A stretch of DNA of 64,000 nt from Pseudocolwellia agarivorans (GCF_002000085.1 NZ_MUZU01000007.1:184739-248738), one strand, 5' to 3'. Counted from the first letter of the stretch, positions 20,126 to 30,482 are shown. The notes: generated from the sequence alone by a model not told the origin. Program-made: numbers and translations.

Positions 20126-22588
20126 TTAAAGCTTCCAAATTTCATCTCGATACTGCTTGATCGTACGATCACTCGAAAAAACACCGCTCCCTGCTGTGTT
20201 TAGAATACTTTTATTTATCCATTGTTTTTGATTTTTAAAAAGAGCATCTACTTGACGCTGAGCTTCATAGTAAGAGTCAAAATCGTAGGCGGTTAACCAC
20301 GTATCTTGAGGACTACGTATTGATTCTGTAATTGAATCAAATATACCCGGTTCAAATAAATTGAAATGTCCGCTTTCTAGTAGCTTCATAACAGCAGACA
20401 AATGAGGTGAATTATTAATAATTTTGTTAGGATTATAGTTGGCTCGTATATCTTTTATTTCATGTGCTTGAGCACCAAATAAAAAGAAGTTTTCTTCGCC
20501 AACTTCTTCTCTTATTTCAATATTTGCGCCATCAAGAGTTCCTATAGTTAATGCGCCATTCATCATAAATTTCATGTTTCCGGTGCCAGAGGCTTCTTTG
20601 CCTGCGGTGGATATTTGCTCTGATAAATCAGTCGCAGGGCAAATAACTTCCATTGCCGTTACATTATAATTAGGAACAAAAGCCACTCTTAAATATTTCG
20701 ATACTTTAGGGTCTAAATTAATCGTGTCTGCAACGTTATTAATTAATTTAATAATTTGCTTCGCCATAGCATAACCCGGCGCAGCCTTTCCCCCAATAAG
20801 TACGCATCTAGGTGCTAAGTTTTCTGTATCACCATTTCTAATTTGTTCGTATAAACCAATAACATGTAAAATGTTCAAAAGCTGACGTTTGTATTCATGT
20901 ATTCGCTTTACTTGAACATCAAACATCATATTTACGTCAAACTTAACACCCGTATTTTTTTCAACAAACTCAACCAGCGCTTGTTTATTTTGAGTTTTAC
21001 ATGCTTGCCATTGCTGCTGAAAAACCTCATCACTTGCATATTGTTTAAGTTGCTTTATATGTGAAAAGTCAGCTACCCAGTCTTCACGTATTTTACTACT
21101 AATAAGTGCTGATAACGGTTTATTACAATGAGACAACCAACGTCTCGGTGTTACACCGTTAGTTTTATTATTAAATTTTTCAGGCCATAATTGATAAAAT
21201 TGATTGAATAAGCCTTCTTTTAATAATTGCGTATGTAAAGCAGCCACACCATTAACTGAATAACTACCAACAATGGCTAAATGCGCCATTCTTATTTGGG
21301 GTTCATGACCTTCTTCAATGAGCGATAAAGAACGTTGCTTATCCATATCACCCGGCCAAGAAACGGCAACGTACTGTAAAAAACGTGCATTGATTTCATA
21401 AATGATTTCTAGAATTCTAGGGAGTAAGTGAGCAAATATCCTAACGGGCCACTTTTCCAATGCTTCAGGTAATAGTGTGTGGTTAGTGTACGCCATGGTA
21501 TTCGATGTAATATGCCAAGCTTTGTCCCATGATAATGAATAGTCATCCATTAATATGCGCATAAGCTCTGCCACAGCAATACTTGGATGTGTATCGTTGA
21601 GTTGAAATGATTGCTTATCGATAAATTGCTCAAAACTATCACCAAACAATTCAACATAATTATTTACGGTATCTTGCAATGAAGCCGAAGACAGGAAGTA
21701 CTGTTGACGTAACCTTAATTCTTTACCATTTTCGCTGGTATCATTTGGGTAAAGCACCATGCTAATTTGTTCAGCTAAGTTTTTTGTTGCAACCGCTTCT
21801 GTATAACCTCCAGCATTAAATTCATCTAAATCGAATTCGTCTGTTGCTTCAGATTTCCATAACCTTAATGTATTTACTGTGCCATTTTTATAACCGGGGA
21901 TAGGCATATCATAAGGTACAGCTAACACGTCATGGGTGTTATTCCATTGTCGAAGTTGATTACCGTTACGTTCAGTAATCACATCAACTTGCCCAAAAAA
22001 TTTAACTCTAATAGCCTTATCTGGAACAGCAATTTCCCATGGGTTACCTTCTCGTAGCCAACTATCAGGATGCTCTACTTGCTCTCCATTTTTAATTTGT
22101 TGATTAAACATGCCGTACTCGTAACGAATACCATAACCAATCACGGGTAAAGCCAAACTTGCACAACTATCTAAAAAACATGCTGCAAGGCGACCTAAAC
22201 CGCCATTCCCCAGGCCTGCGTCGTGTTCAGCCGTTTCAACTTCTTCTAAGTCGCAGCAATAACCTTTTAACGACTCACGTACCGTCTCGTCTAAGTCAAG
22301 ATTAAGTACGGCATTGTTCAAGGTTCGCCCCATAAGAAACTCTAACGATAAATAGGCAACTGAACGTTCTTCAATTCTGTTAGCCCTTGTTTCTCGCCAT
22401 TGAGCAACTAATCGATCTCTAATCGTTATTGCTAAAGCATTGTATAAATAAAGGTGTGAATCATTAACCTTGTCTCGACCTAGTGTAAAATAAAAATGTC
22501 GAGATAAATCATCAGCAAAAGTATTGTTGTCCATTAAAACACTGTCGTCTAACGATGTTACTTGGCAAAAATCATCAGTATTATTCAC
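20126..22588 (-). CDS. glgP: Glycogen/maltodextrin phosphorylase (GT35)
   Basis: Releases glucose-1-phosphate from glycogen ends. Landmarks include FLMGRTLNNA, GLGNGGLGRLAACFLDS, GYGIRYEYGMF, NDTHPSIAVAEL, TNGVTPRRW, VQVKRIHEYKRQLLN and the PLP-lysine segment EASGTGNMKF. Length fits E. coli GlgP (815). I place the start at the GTG of 22588: it overlaps the glgX stop by 8 bases and has AAGGGA 10 bases upstream, a typical translational-coupling layout, giving about 820 residues. An upstream ATG (22612) has no ribosome binding site but would be in frame, and ATG 22534 inside is also possible. Confidence 0.94.
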   Translation of the reverse strand: MNNTDDFCQVTSLDDSVLMDNNTFADDLSRHFYFTLGRDKVNDSHLYLYNALAITIRDRLVAQWRETRANRIEERSVAYLSLEFLMGRTLNNAVLNLDLDETVRESLKGYCCDLEEVETAEHDAGLGNGGLGRLAACFLDSCASLALPVIGYGIRYEYGMFNQQIKNGEQVEHPDSWLREGNPWEIAVPDKAIRVKFFGQVDVITERNGNQLRQWNNTHDVLAVPYDMPIPGYKNGTVNTLRLWKSEATDEFDLDEFNAGGYTEAVATKNLAEQISMVLYPNDTSENGKELRLRQQYFLSSASLQDTVNNYVELFGDSFEQFIDKQSFQLNDTHPSIAVAELMRILMDDYSLSWDKAWHITSNTMAYTNHTLLPEALEKWPVRIFAHLLPRILEIIYEINARFLQYVAVSWPGDMDKQRSLSLIEEGHEPQIRMAHLAIVGSYSVNGVAALHTQLLKEGLFNQFYQLWPEKFNNKTNGVTPRRWLSHCNKPLSALISSKIREDWVADFSHIKQLKQYASDEVFQQQWQACKTQNKQALVEFVEKNTGVKFDVNMMFDVQVKRIHEYKRQLLNILHVIGLYEQIRNGDTENLAPRCVLIGGKAAPGYAMAKQIIKLINNVADTINLDPKVSKYLRVAFVPNYNVTAMEVICPATDLSEQISTAGKEASGTGNMKFMMNGALTIGTLDGANIEIREEVGEENFFLFGAQAHEIKDIRANYNPNKIINNSPHLSAVMKLLESGHFNLFEPGIFDSITESIRSPQDTWLTAYDFDSYYEAQRQVDALFKNQKQWINKSILNTAGSGVFSSDRTIKQYRDEIWKL

Positions 22589-24683
22589 TAGGCTCAGATC
22601 CCTTATGTTCATTTGATAAAACAATTGTTGTACGTGGTTGAAGTGTTATTGTTCTTTGCGCTGGTAATTTAGGAATTTCGTTGTTTATTGCACTTGATGA
22701 GGTGTCTACCATCACATCCCAATATTCAACGTTATTTATTTCAGGTAAAACAAACTCAACAGGCTCTGCGCCAGCATGAAATATACAAAATACAGATGAT
22801 GCATCATCAGCTTTACCTTGAACTAAGTAACCAACAGTAGATGCATGGTGAGAGTGCCAGTTTTCTTTATGCATTATATTGCCTGAGCAGTGATACCAAG
22901 TTATATCCACATCAGATTTAGGATCATCTTTATGAATAAATCGATGATAAGCCAACATAGGAAAACGCTTTCTTAATTCAGACAAACGCGCTAACAAAGC
23001 AGTCAATTCGTCAGCGTATAAAGCATCTTCTTGCCAGTTAAGCCAATTAATCTCGTTATCTTGACAATAAGCATTATTATTACCTTGTTGAGTACGCCCT
23101 ATTTCATCGCCAGCTAATACCATAGGTACGCCTTGCGACAGCATAATCGTAGACAACATGTTTTTAATTTGCTTTAAGCGTAATGCAAGTATTTCAGCAT
23201 TATCAGTAGCGCCTTCTACGCCATAATTTTTAGACAAGTTTTCAGAATGACCATCACGGTTTTCTTCGCCGTTGCGTTCATTATGTCGCTGTTCATAGCT
23301 CACTAAATCATGCAATGTGTAACCATCATGGCTCGTTAAAAAATTAATGCTTGCATAAGGTTGACGTCCGTGATGTTCAAAAACATCGCTCGAACCATGA
23401 ATTCTTCGTGCAAACTCAGGTAATAAGCCTTTATCTCCACGCCAAAAGCGTCTTATAGAATCTCTGTATTTATCATTCCACTCTGACCAAGGTGCTGGAA
23501 ACCCACCTAATTGATACCCACCTGGGCCTATATCCCATGGTTCAGCAATAACTTTTACGGTGTTAAGTAATGGGTCTTGTAAAATGGCGTCTAAAAATCC
23601 ACTATGTTTATCAAAACCATGAGGTTCACGGCCTAAAATAGTGGCTAAATCAAACCTGAAACCGTCAACTCCCATCACTTCAACCCAGTAACGTAAACTA
23701 TCCATGACCATTTGAAGCACTCTTGGGTGGCTTAAGTTCACCGTATTACCACAACCCGTATCATTAATGTAATAACGAGGTTCAGATGGATTTAATCGAT
23801 AATAAGAGGCGTTATCTATTCCTCTAAAGCTCAGTGTTGGACCTAAAGCGTTGCCTTCTGCAGTATGGTTATATACAACATCGATTAATACTTCAAAACC
23901 AGCTTGATGCAATTCATCAACCATGCGTTGAAATTCAAAAACTTGGTCGGTACTTAAATAATCTGAATGAGGAACAAAAAATGAAATACTGTTATATCCC
24001 CAATAATTACTCAGATCTTTATCATGTAAAAACTTTTCAGAAAGAAATTGCTGTACCGGTAATAACTCAATGGTTGTAATACCAATAGCACGATAGTGTG
24101 CAATCATTGATGGGTGACTAATACCTAAAAAAGAACCTTGTAATTCAGGAGGAACTTTTGAATTTAACTGTGTAAGGCCTTTAACATGCCCTTCATATAT
24201 CACAGTATTTTGCCATGAAACAGGCACACGTTGTATTTGAGGTTTTTCAGGATCTATCACTACTGACTTTAGCATAACATCAGCATTATCTCTGTCATCA
24301 AACGACAGGTCTTGTTCAGGAGAATCGGCTTTATAGCCTAAATGACGATCAGACCAAGTAAACTTGCCTTTCAATGCTCGGGCGTAAGGATCTAATAATA
24401 ATTTATGATGGTTGAAGCGATGCCCTGCTTCAGGATGATAAGCACCATAAACACGATAGCCATAAACTAAACCAGCTTTGGCTCCTTTTAAATAACCATG
24501 CCATACATGATGTTCACATGAAGGTAAAACGAATCGCATTAACTCCTGATGGCCTAATTCATCAAAAACACACAATTCAACTTTTTCAGCATTAGCTGAA
24601 AAAAGAGAGAAGTTCACACCTAAATCATTAACTGACGTACCCAATGGGTAGGCGCGACCGGGCTCCATACTATATTGTTCCAT
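22581..24683 (-). CDS. glgX: Glycogen debranching enzyme (isoamylase type, GH13)
   Basis: Hydrolyses alpha-1,6 branches of phosphorylase-trimmed glycogen. The 700-residue protein has an N-terminal isoamylase CBM48 (YPLGTSVNDLGVNFSLFSANAEKVEL) and the GH13 regions LIDVVYNHTAEGN, GVDGFRFDLATILG (nucleophile Asp), VIAEPWD (Glu) and NFLTSHDG. A C-terminal beta domain follows. E. coli GlgX is 657 residues. It is the first gene of the contiguous glgXPCBA operon and overlaps glgP by 8 bases. An AAAACGTTTT palindrome lies about 145 bp upstream; I could not assign it to a regulator. Confidence 0.95.
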   Translation of the reverse strand: MEQYSMEPGRAYPLGTSVNDLGVNFSLFSANAEKVELCVFDELGHQELMRFVLPSCEHHVWHGYLKGAKAGLVYGYRVYGAYHPEAGHRFNHHKLLLDPYARALKGKFTWSDRHLGYKADSPEQDLSFDDRDNADVMLKSVVIDPEKPQIQRVPVSWQNTVIYEGHVKGLTQLNSKVPPELQGSFLGISHPSMIAHYRAIGITTIELLPVQQFLSEKFLHDKDLSNYWGYNSISFFVPHSDYLSTDQVFEFQRMVDELHQAGFEVLIDVVYNHTAEGNALGPTLSFRGIDNASYYRLNPSEPRYYINDTGCGNTVNLSHPRVLQMVMDSLRYWVEVMGVDGFRFDLATILGREPHGFDKHSGFLDAILQDPLLNTVKVIAEPWDIGPGGYQLGGFPAPWSEWNDKYRDSIRRFWRGDKGLLPEFARRIHGSSDVFEHHGRQPYASINFLTSHDGYTLHDLVSYEQRHNERNGEENRDGHSENLSKNYGVEGATDNAEILALRLKQIKNMLSTIMLSQGVPMVLAGDEIGRTQQGNNNAYCQDNEINWLNWQEDALYADELTALLARLSELRKRFPMLAYHRFIHKDDPKSDVDITWYHCSGNIMHKENWHSHHASTVGYLVQGKADDASSVFCIFHAGAEPVEFVLPEINNVEYWDVMVDTSSSAINNEIPKLPAQRTITLQPRTTIVLSNEHKGSEPSE

Positions 24684-24945
24684 TAATCACCTTTATTCTT
24701 TTTACTGACTAAATAACCACTACACAACACGAAGGTAATTAATATTAACACGGCTAAATTTAAGCAATGTCTTCTCTAAACCATATACCTATTACAAAAC
24801 CGCTACAAATTAAAAATACATTAAAAACGTTTTATGTCTAAAAACTTTTTCGTATATAAATATGAGGAATAAGAAAGGTAGTTGTTACCAGTTAAATAAA
24901 GGTAACAACAAACTAAGCAACCATTTGATTTATAATAAAATTATA

Positions 24946-25242
24946 TTATATACGTGTTGATACGACACTATCTTCTGAACCAAATGAATTAGGTATATAT
25001 TGATCCGCTTGATAATCATTTTCCCACTCGGCACCATCCAATAAATACTTAAATTGGAATTGACCATCTTTAGGTAGCCTAACTTTTGTACGAAACGTTT
25101 TTTCTTTTTTACTAAATTTCATTTCAAGAGGTTGCCAATCGGTAAACTCTGCGACTAAAGCAACAGACTTAACATCGTCTCGACTAAACTCAAATGTTAT
25201 TTCTGCTTCATCTTTTGTTTTAAAAAACTTCTTAGTTAACAT
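24946..25242 (-). CDS. Small stand-alone glycogen-binding (CBM48/AMPK-beta-like) protein
   Basis: About 98 residues consisting almost only of an early-set carbohydrate-binding module: the VKSVALVAEFTDWQPLEM strand pair, FRTKVRLPKDGQFQFKYLLDG and WENDYQADQYIPNSFG match AMPK-beta/isoamylase N-terminal domains. The conserved Trp in the TDW turn and the GQFQFKYLLDG hairpin are the usual glucan-contact sites. There is no catalytic domain and no signal peptide, so it should act in the cytoplasm as a glycogen-associated protein. The start at 25242 is preferred over ATG 25254 because GGAG then sits 6 bases upstream. It points towards glgX, 262 bp away, so it may be first in or next to the glycogen regulon. 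Confidence 0.82.
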   Translation of the reverse strand: MLTKKFFKTKDEAEITFEFSRDDVKSVALVAEFTDWQPLEMKFSKKEKTFRTKVRLPKDGQFQFKYLLDGAEWENDYQADQYIPNSFGSEDSVVSTRI

Positions 25243-25681
25243 TTTATTCTCCATGTTTAAATAGTATTGACACCTTTACTATATTGGAACAAATTTATGA
25301 CAAATAAATTACATTTATTTTCTCTTATTTCCTTCCAAATAATGTGTTGATAGATTTATAAAATAAGTAAGATAGAGTGAAAAATAATAAAAATATATAT
25401 CACCTATATTTTATAGGCTGAAATAAATAAGCATGCAAATCATATATAGTTTAAATGGCTATAAGTGATAAAAAATCATCTATGCCGTTTAAATTATTAG
25501 TAAATTTCAATCACTTTATTACTTCTAAACTTACAAGCACCTTCCTGTCACTTTGACAACATCATATCCACTTACAATCAAGCGCAATTAAAATAAAGAC
25601 AATAAATATCAAAGCTTTAAAAAAAATAATTACAAATAATAAAATATACATTGAAATATATTAAATAATAACTTAACTTAA
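25243..25681. other. AT-rich divergent intergenic region
   Basis: About 440 bp with no gene. It should carry the promoter of the CBM48 gene on the minus strand. The operator-like palindromes of the divergent TonB receptor gene begin at 25682. Confidence 0.5.
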
Positions 25682-25695
25682 TGTAAGCGCTTCCA
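25682..25695. promoter_or_regulatory. LacI/GalR-type operator, distal site
   Basis: TGTAAGCGCTTCCA matches the proximal perfect palindrome at 25751 in all but one position. It has the central CG and outer TG/CA layout of LacI-family operators. Its centre is 69 bp from that of the proximal site, which would allow looping or cooperative binding. The repressor gene is not in the window. Confidence 0.65.
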
Positions 25696-25750
25696 AACAC
25701 AAACACTTAACATATAAAATGCATTAATTACTTAATTGAACATAATTAAA

Positions 25751-25764
25751 TGTAAGCGCTTACA
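25751..25764. promoter_or_regulatory. LacI/GalR-type operator, proximal site
   Basis: TGTAAGCGCTTACA is a perfect 14-bp palindrome of LacI-family form, 31 bp upstream of the TonB receptor start codon. Placement between promoter and gene suits repression released by a sugar inducer. Confidence 0.72.
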
Positions 25765-25794
25765 AAAAAACAATTGTACAATCTAGGGGAAATG

Positions 25795-28779
25795 ATGAAA
25801 CATAATAAATTTAATAAAACTAAACTGGCAACCAGCTTATCTATAGTGTTAAGCACTACAGTAATTACTCCTTTATCTTTTACCTATGCTGAAGAGATCA
25901 GTAAGGATGAAGTAGAAATAATTCAAGTAACAGGTATGCGTTCAAGCATTAAAGAATCTACGGCACTAAAAAGGGATGCAAGTGGCGTTGTAGATGCTAT
26001 TTCAGCTGAAGATATAGGTAAATTTCCAGACACTAACTTAGCAGAATCACTACAGCGTATTACTGGTGTATCAATTGACCGAGCGAGTGGTGAAGGTAGT
26101 AAAATAACAGTACGAGGCTTTGGTCCTGACTATAATATGGTCACTCTTAACGGTCGTACTATGCCAGCATCTAGTTTACCTGCAGGTGGCGGCGTTGCAA
26201 ACTCTCGTGCATTCGATTTTTCAAATCTAGCCGCTGATGCAGTTAAATCTGTTTCTGTTTATAAAACAGGTCGAGGTAATATTGCTACAGGCGGTATAGG
26301 CGCAACGGTTGATATAGTGACAGCTAAACCATTAGATAACCCAGGAATGCAAGTCAGTGTTGGTGCCAAAGCATTAATGGATACAACTAATAGGGTTGGT
26401 GATGACGTAACACCCGAGCTATCAGGACTATTTAGTTGGACTGATGACGATGAAATATTTGGTGCATCTTTAAGCTTTAACGCAAAAGAGCGCCATAGTT
26501 CAGCATCAGGTGCATTTGTTAATGAATGGCGAACAAGTGCCTATGATGGAACAATTCCTCAAGCAGCTGACAATATTTTATTAAGTAATGAACCCGCAAT
26601 CGGACAATTCTATTCTATGCCTTCCGACTTACGTTACTACATAACTGATGAAGAACGTAAAAGAACAAATGCTCAATTAACACTACAATTTAGACCTATA
26701 GAAACACTCACAGCAACTCTTGACTACACCTATTCAAAACAAGATGTTTTTCAAGCGCGAGCTGAGCAATCTATTTGGATGGATACCTATAAATCAAACT
26801 TAGGTTTTGACGGTGAAACCGTTGGAACTCCTGTAGATTATAATGAAGATCGTGGTAATCAGGCTCCTCGTGATTTGGGTTTAGCCCAACAAGAGTTAAA
26901 TCAAATAAATGAAAATGACTCTATTGGCTTAAATATAAGTTATGACGTAAACGATAATTTTAACATTACTTTTGATGGGCACATATCTACAGCAGAAAGC
27001 GCTCCAGATGCTGATTATGGTTCATGGTTAAATACAGGCTTAGGTGCCAATATTTCAGCTGGTCAAGGGGTCGACTTTACCAATGACTTCCCTACTATGA
27101 GGGTTGATTTTGATGACTGTAATGCTGAGCGAGGACTCAATTGTAACCGTGTACTTGATCAAGATGATGTGGGCACATCCATTTTAGATATGAGAATAGC
27201 ATCTCAAAAATCAGATATTGACCAATTTCGTTTAATGGGTAAATACGAATTTGACGAAGGTAGTATTGAATTTGGTGTTGAATCTCGTTCAATGGAAAGT
27301 CACTCTACTCAAAGCTTAACTCGTCATACCATGGGTAACTGGGGTGTAGAAAACCCAGGTGAATTACCTGAAGGCTTTTTAACGCTTGTAGACTTTACTA
27401 ACGAGATAAGTGATTTTGATAAATCAGGCGCTTTCAACCAGGGTTTTACTGGTAGTGCTTCTCAAATAGCGGCTTGGGCAGCAGATGAATATGGATTCGA
27501 TTTTGTTGCCGATGGTGCTCTAGCTACAGATAGAACCATTAAAGAAGACGTTACTTCAGCATACATTCAACTTGATCTATCAGGTGAATTAGCTGGTCGT
27601 CCATTTAATGTTGCAGCAGGCGTTCGATTTGAAAGTACAGATATCACATCATCAGCGAATGTATCACTACCTAATGCCGTTGCATGGGAAGGCAATAACG
27701 ACTTTAACGTAAGGTTCGGAGAAGGAAAACAAGACTTTTCTACTGATGCTAGTTATACGCATTTATTACCAAGTTTTGATTTTGACATAGAAGTTATTGA
27801 TAACCTCATCACTCGTTTATCTTTTAGTAAAACCATCGCTCGTCCTACTTATGACCAACTGAGTGCTGCCGCATCAGATGTTAGCGGCCCAAGTGGACCA
27901 ACAACATTAGCGGGTGTTCAATTAGGAACAGCCTCTAATGGCAACCCTGAACTCGTTCCCCTTGAATCAGACAATTTTGATATATCAGCCGAATGGTATT
28001 TTGAAGAAACAAGTTATGTCTCAATTGGCTACTATGAAAAACGAGTAAATAATTTTGCTGGTCGTCAACCTGTTATCGAAAACGTGTATGGACTGCGTGA
28101 TGCAACGGCCGGTCCTCGAGCTAAAGCAGCAGAAGCGGCGTTAATAGCCTTAGGTGAAGAAATTACTGATACAAACCTTTTTGCCATGGTTGCAGCCACA
28201 GAAAACAATGTTGATTTTTACTCAAGAAGTGCTGAAAGCTTTGAAGTTGACTACGATGTTTTACCCAATGCTGATGACCCATTAATGGATTTTACAGTCA
28301 CTAAATTTGTAAATAACAAAGAAGCAAAAATAGACGGTTTTGAAATTGCCGTACAACATTTCTTTGGTGAATCAGGTTTCGGCATACAAGCGAACTATAC
28401 TACTGTTAATGGTGATATTGGTTTTGACAACAATGGAGATCCATCAGTAACACAGTTTGCACTTGTTGGGTTAAGTGATACAGCCAACCTTATTGCTATG
28501 TATGAAAATGATGATTTTCAAGCCCGTATAGCTTACAACTGGCGTGATAAGTTCTTAAATACACAAGCTCAATATATTAACGAACCAGGTTATACTGAAG
28601 AGTACGCTCAAGTTGACTTTAATGTTGCATACCAAGTTAACGAAGAATTATCTGTTTTCGTAGAAGGTATAAATATTACCGGTGAAGATACTAGAACTCA
28701 TGGTCGCACAAAAGTACAACTATGGAATTTAGCGGAACAAGGCGCACGTTTTGCTTTAGGTGCTCGTTATACATTTTAA
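25795..28779 (+). CDS. TonB-dependent outer-membrane receptor (Xanthomonas/Caulobacter carbohydrate-type)
   Basis: Outer-membrane active transporter of about 994 residues. It has a signal peptide (ending near FTYAEE), then a TonB box (EIIQVTG) and a plug domain with DIGKFPDTNLAESLQRITGVSIDR, ITVRGFGPDYNMVTLNGR and GGIGATVDIVTAKPL. The 22-strand barrel ends in the expected aromatic residue (ARYTF). The plug wording is that of the subfamily linked to plant or algal glycans in Alteromonadales and Caulobacter. The start is chosen at 25795 for spacing from AGGGGA; ATG 25792 is equally in frame. Two LacI-type operators precede it and a hairpin terminator follows. Substrate is unknown; a di- or oligosaccharide is inferred from operators and neighbours. 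Confidence 0.93.
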   Translation: MKHNKFNKTKLATSLSIVLSTTVITPLSFTYAEEISKDEVEIIQVTGMRSSIKESTALKRDASGVVDAISAEDIGKFPDTNLAESLQRITGVSIDRASGEGSKITVRGFGPDYNMVTLNGRTMPASSLPAGGGVANSRAFDFSNLAADAVKSVSVYKTGRGNIATGGIGATVDIVTAKPLDNPGMQVSVGAKALMDTTNRVGDDVTPELSGLFSWTDDDEIFGASLSFNAKERHSSASGAFVNEWRTSAYDGTIPQAADNILLSNEPAIGQFYSMPSDLRYYITDEERKRTNAQLTLQFRPIETLTATLDYTYSKQDVFQARAEQSIWMDTYKSNLGFDGETVGTPVDYNEDRGNQAPRDLGLAQQELNQINENDSIGLNISYDVNDNFNITFDGHISTAESAPDADYGSWLNTGLGANISAGQGVDFTNDFPTMRVDFDDCNAERGLNCNRVLDQDDVGTSILDMRIASQKSDIDQFRLMGKYEFDEGSIEFGVESRSMESHSTQSLTRHTMGNWGVENPGELPEGFLTLVDFTNEISDFDKSGAFNQGFTGSASQIAAWAADEYGFDFVADGALATDRTIKEDVTSAYIQLDLSGELAGRPFNVAAGVRFESTDITSSANVSLPNAVAWEGNNDFNVRFGEGKQDFSTDASYTHLLPSFDFDIEVIDNLITRLSFSKTIARPTYDQLSAAASDVSGPSGPTTLAGVQLGTASNGNPELVPLESDNFDISAEWYFEETSYVSIGYYEKRVNNFAGRQPVIENVYGLRDATAGPRAKAAEAALIALGEEITDTNLFAMVAATENNVDFYSRSAESFEVDYDVLPNADDPLMDFTVTKFVNNKEAKIDGFEIAVQHFFGESGFGIQANYTTVNGDIGFDNNGDPSVTQFALVGLSDTANLIAMYENDDFQARIAYNWRDKFLNTQAQYINEPGYTEEYAQVDFNVAYQVNEELSVFVEGINITGEDTRTHGRTKVQLWNLAEQGARFALGARYTF

Positions 28780-28802
28780 ATATTACGTATAACAACTATA
28801 AG

Positions 28803-28822
28803 TGCCGTATTTTTATACGGCA
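28803..28822 (+). terminator. Terminator/attenuator after the TonB receptor gene
   Basis: TGCCGTAT/ATACGGCA stem with a TTTT loop, followed by a T-rich stretch. Because the halogenase genes follow on the same strand about 90 bp later with no clear own operator, it may lower rather than stop read-through. Confidence 0.75.
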
Positions 28823-28913
28823 TTTATTTTTATATAGCTATGTTTTTATCTATCCACTGTAATCAGTGATTTAACTAACCCACGTCACCAGTACACTCAT
28901 AAAGAGAATTTTT

Positions 28914-30470
28914 ATGAATAAGCCTATCAAAAAAATCATTATTGTTGGCGGAGGCTCTGCTGGATGGTTAACCGCCGGATGCATAGCTGCAGAACATCTT
29001 TCTAATTCAGCATCTTCTATCGAAGTTACACTAATCGAATCTCCAGATGTAAAAAGCATAGGAGTAGGTGAAGGTACTTGGCCATCAATGCGCAACACTT
29101 TAGAGAAAATAGGTATTTCAGAGAAACTCTTTATACAGCAATGCGACGCTTCATTTAAACAAGGTTCAAAATTTATAGGCTGGACTACTGGGCATAAAAA
29201 TGATTTTTTCTACCATCCTTTTATGGCACCTGATGGCTATGGCCATATTAATTTGCACCAAGCATGGCAAAAAAATCAACCACAAAGTTCTTTTTCCGAG
29301 ACTATAAACGTACAAAGTCATCTTTGTGAAAAACATTTAGCCCCTAAACAAATGGCTACACCAGACTACGCAGCAGTGACAAATTATGGTTATCATTTAG
29401 ATGCGAAAAAATTTGCTGAATTATTACAAAAACATTGTACAGAAACTTTAAACGTTAAATATGTTATTGATCATATGGAACAAGTTATTTCAGCAGAAAA
29501 TGGTGATATAGCCGCAATAAATACGAGAAATAATGGAAACATTGAAGGTGAGCTTTTTATCGACTGTACGGGAAGTGCTTCATTATTAATCGGTAAACAT
29601 TTCGCTATACCTTTTTTAGACAAAAATGATATTTTATTCAATGATCGAGCAATAGCAACACAAATCCCATACCCAAATAAAGCAACTCCTATTCCTTCTA
29701 CTACCCTTTCAACAGCACAGTCTGCAGGGTGGATATGGGATATAGCCCTCCCCTCAAGAAGAGGAGTTGGGTATGCCTACTCAAGTAAATACATTAGTGA
29801 TGATGAAGCCGAAAAAGAATTGCGAACCTATATTGCTCAATCAATAGGCCAGCAACAAGCAGAACTCATTGAAACTAAGAACATAAGATTTAACACGGGT
29901 TATAGAGAAAAGTTTTGGCATAAGAACTGTTTAGCCATAGGTATGTCATCAGGCTTCCTAGAACCTTTAGAAGCCTCAGCTTTAGCTATGGTTGAGCTAA
30001 GCTGCAACATGCTAGTTGAAGAATTTCCTGTCGATAGAAAACATATGGAAATACTCGCCCAACGATTTAATAAAAGATTTACATACCGATGGGAACGTAC
30101 CATTGAGTTTTTAAAGTTACATTACGTTTTAAGTAAGCGGACTGATTCGCCCTACTGGCTTGAGAATAAATCATTAGAAACAATTCCTTTACGCCTTCAA
30201 GAATTATTAACACTGTGGGAATACCAATCACCTAGTCGTTACGACTTCATTCAAAATGAAGAAATATTCCCTTCTGCAAGTTATCAATATATTTTATATG
30301 GTATGGGGTTTACGACTAACCTAAGAAAACTAGCACGTAAATTCGAACATCCAGATGTAGCAAAAAAGCTATTACATGAAAACAAAATAAAAATAGACAG
30401 GTATAGCGCTGGATTACCTAATAATAGAGAACTAATTGATTATATTTGTCAAAATGTTCATAAGCATTAA
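28914..30470 (+). CDS. Flavin-dependent halogenase-family protein 1 (tryptophan halogenase family)
   Basis: 518 residues. The FAD-binding GGGSAGW (about residues 12-18) and GVGEGTWP motifs match flavin-dependent halogenases, and a conserved Lys region follows (FKQGSKFIGW). The family WxWxIP motif is degenerate: GWIWDIALPS has an extra residue and no exact match. The later SSGFLEPLEASAL segment is typical. Such genes commonly sit beside TonB receptors in marine carbohydrate loci, where their true reaction is not established. No flavin reductase is nearby. It starts 134 bp after the receptor gene and is followed 12 bp later by its paralogue. Confidence 0.88.
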   Translation: MNKPIKKIIIVGGGSAGWLTAGCIAAEHLSNSASSIEVTLIESPDVKSIGVGEGTWPSMRNTLEKIGISEKLFIQQCDASFKQGSKFIGWTTGHKNDFFYHPFMAPDGYGHINLHQAWQKNQPQSSFSETINVQSHLCEKHLAPKQMATPDYAAVTNYGYHLDAKKFAELLQKHCTETLNVKYVIDHMEQVISAENGDIAAINTRNNGNIEGELFIDCTGSASLLIGKHFAIPFLDKNDILFNDRAIATQIPYPNKATPIPSTTLSTAQSAGWIWDIALPSRRGVGYAYSSKYISDDEAEKELRTYIAQSIGQQQAELIETKNIRFNTGYREKFWHKNCLAIGMSSGFLEPLEASALAMVELSCNMLVEEFPVDRKHMEILAQRFNKRFTYRWERTIEFLKLHYVLSKRTDSPYWLENKSLETIPLRLQELLTLWEYQSPSRYDFIQNEEIFPSASYQYILYGMGFTTNLRKLARKFEHPDVAKKLLHENKIKIDRYSAGLPNNRELIDYICQNVHKH

Positions 30471-30482
30471 TCGAGGTATATT

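Noticed and set aside
24824..24833. AAAACGTTTT palindrome upstream of glgX as a LacI/MalR-type operator
   Set aside because: It is only 10 bp, does not extend outward, and differs from the operators at 25682 and 25751, so the match is too weak.
25255..25681. Possible small gene in the divergent spacer before the TonB receptor
   Set aside because: No frame with a start, ribosome binding site and plausible protein composition could be found.
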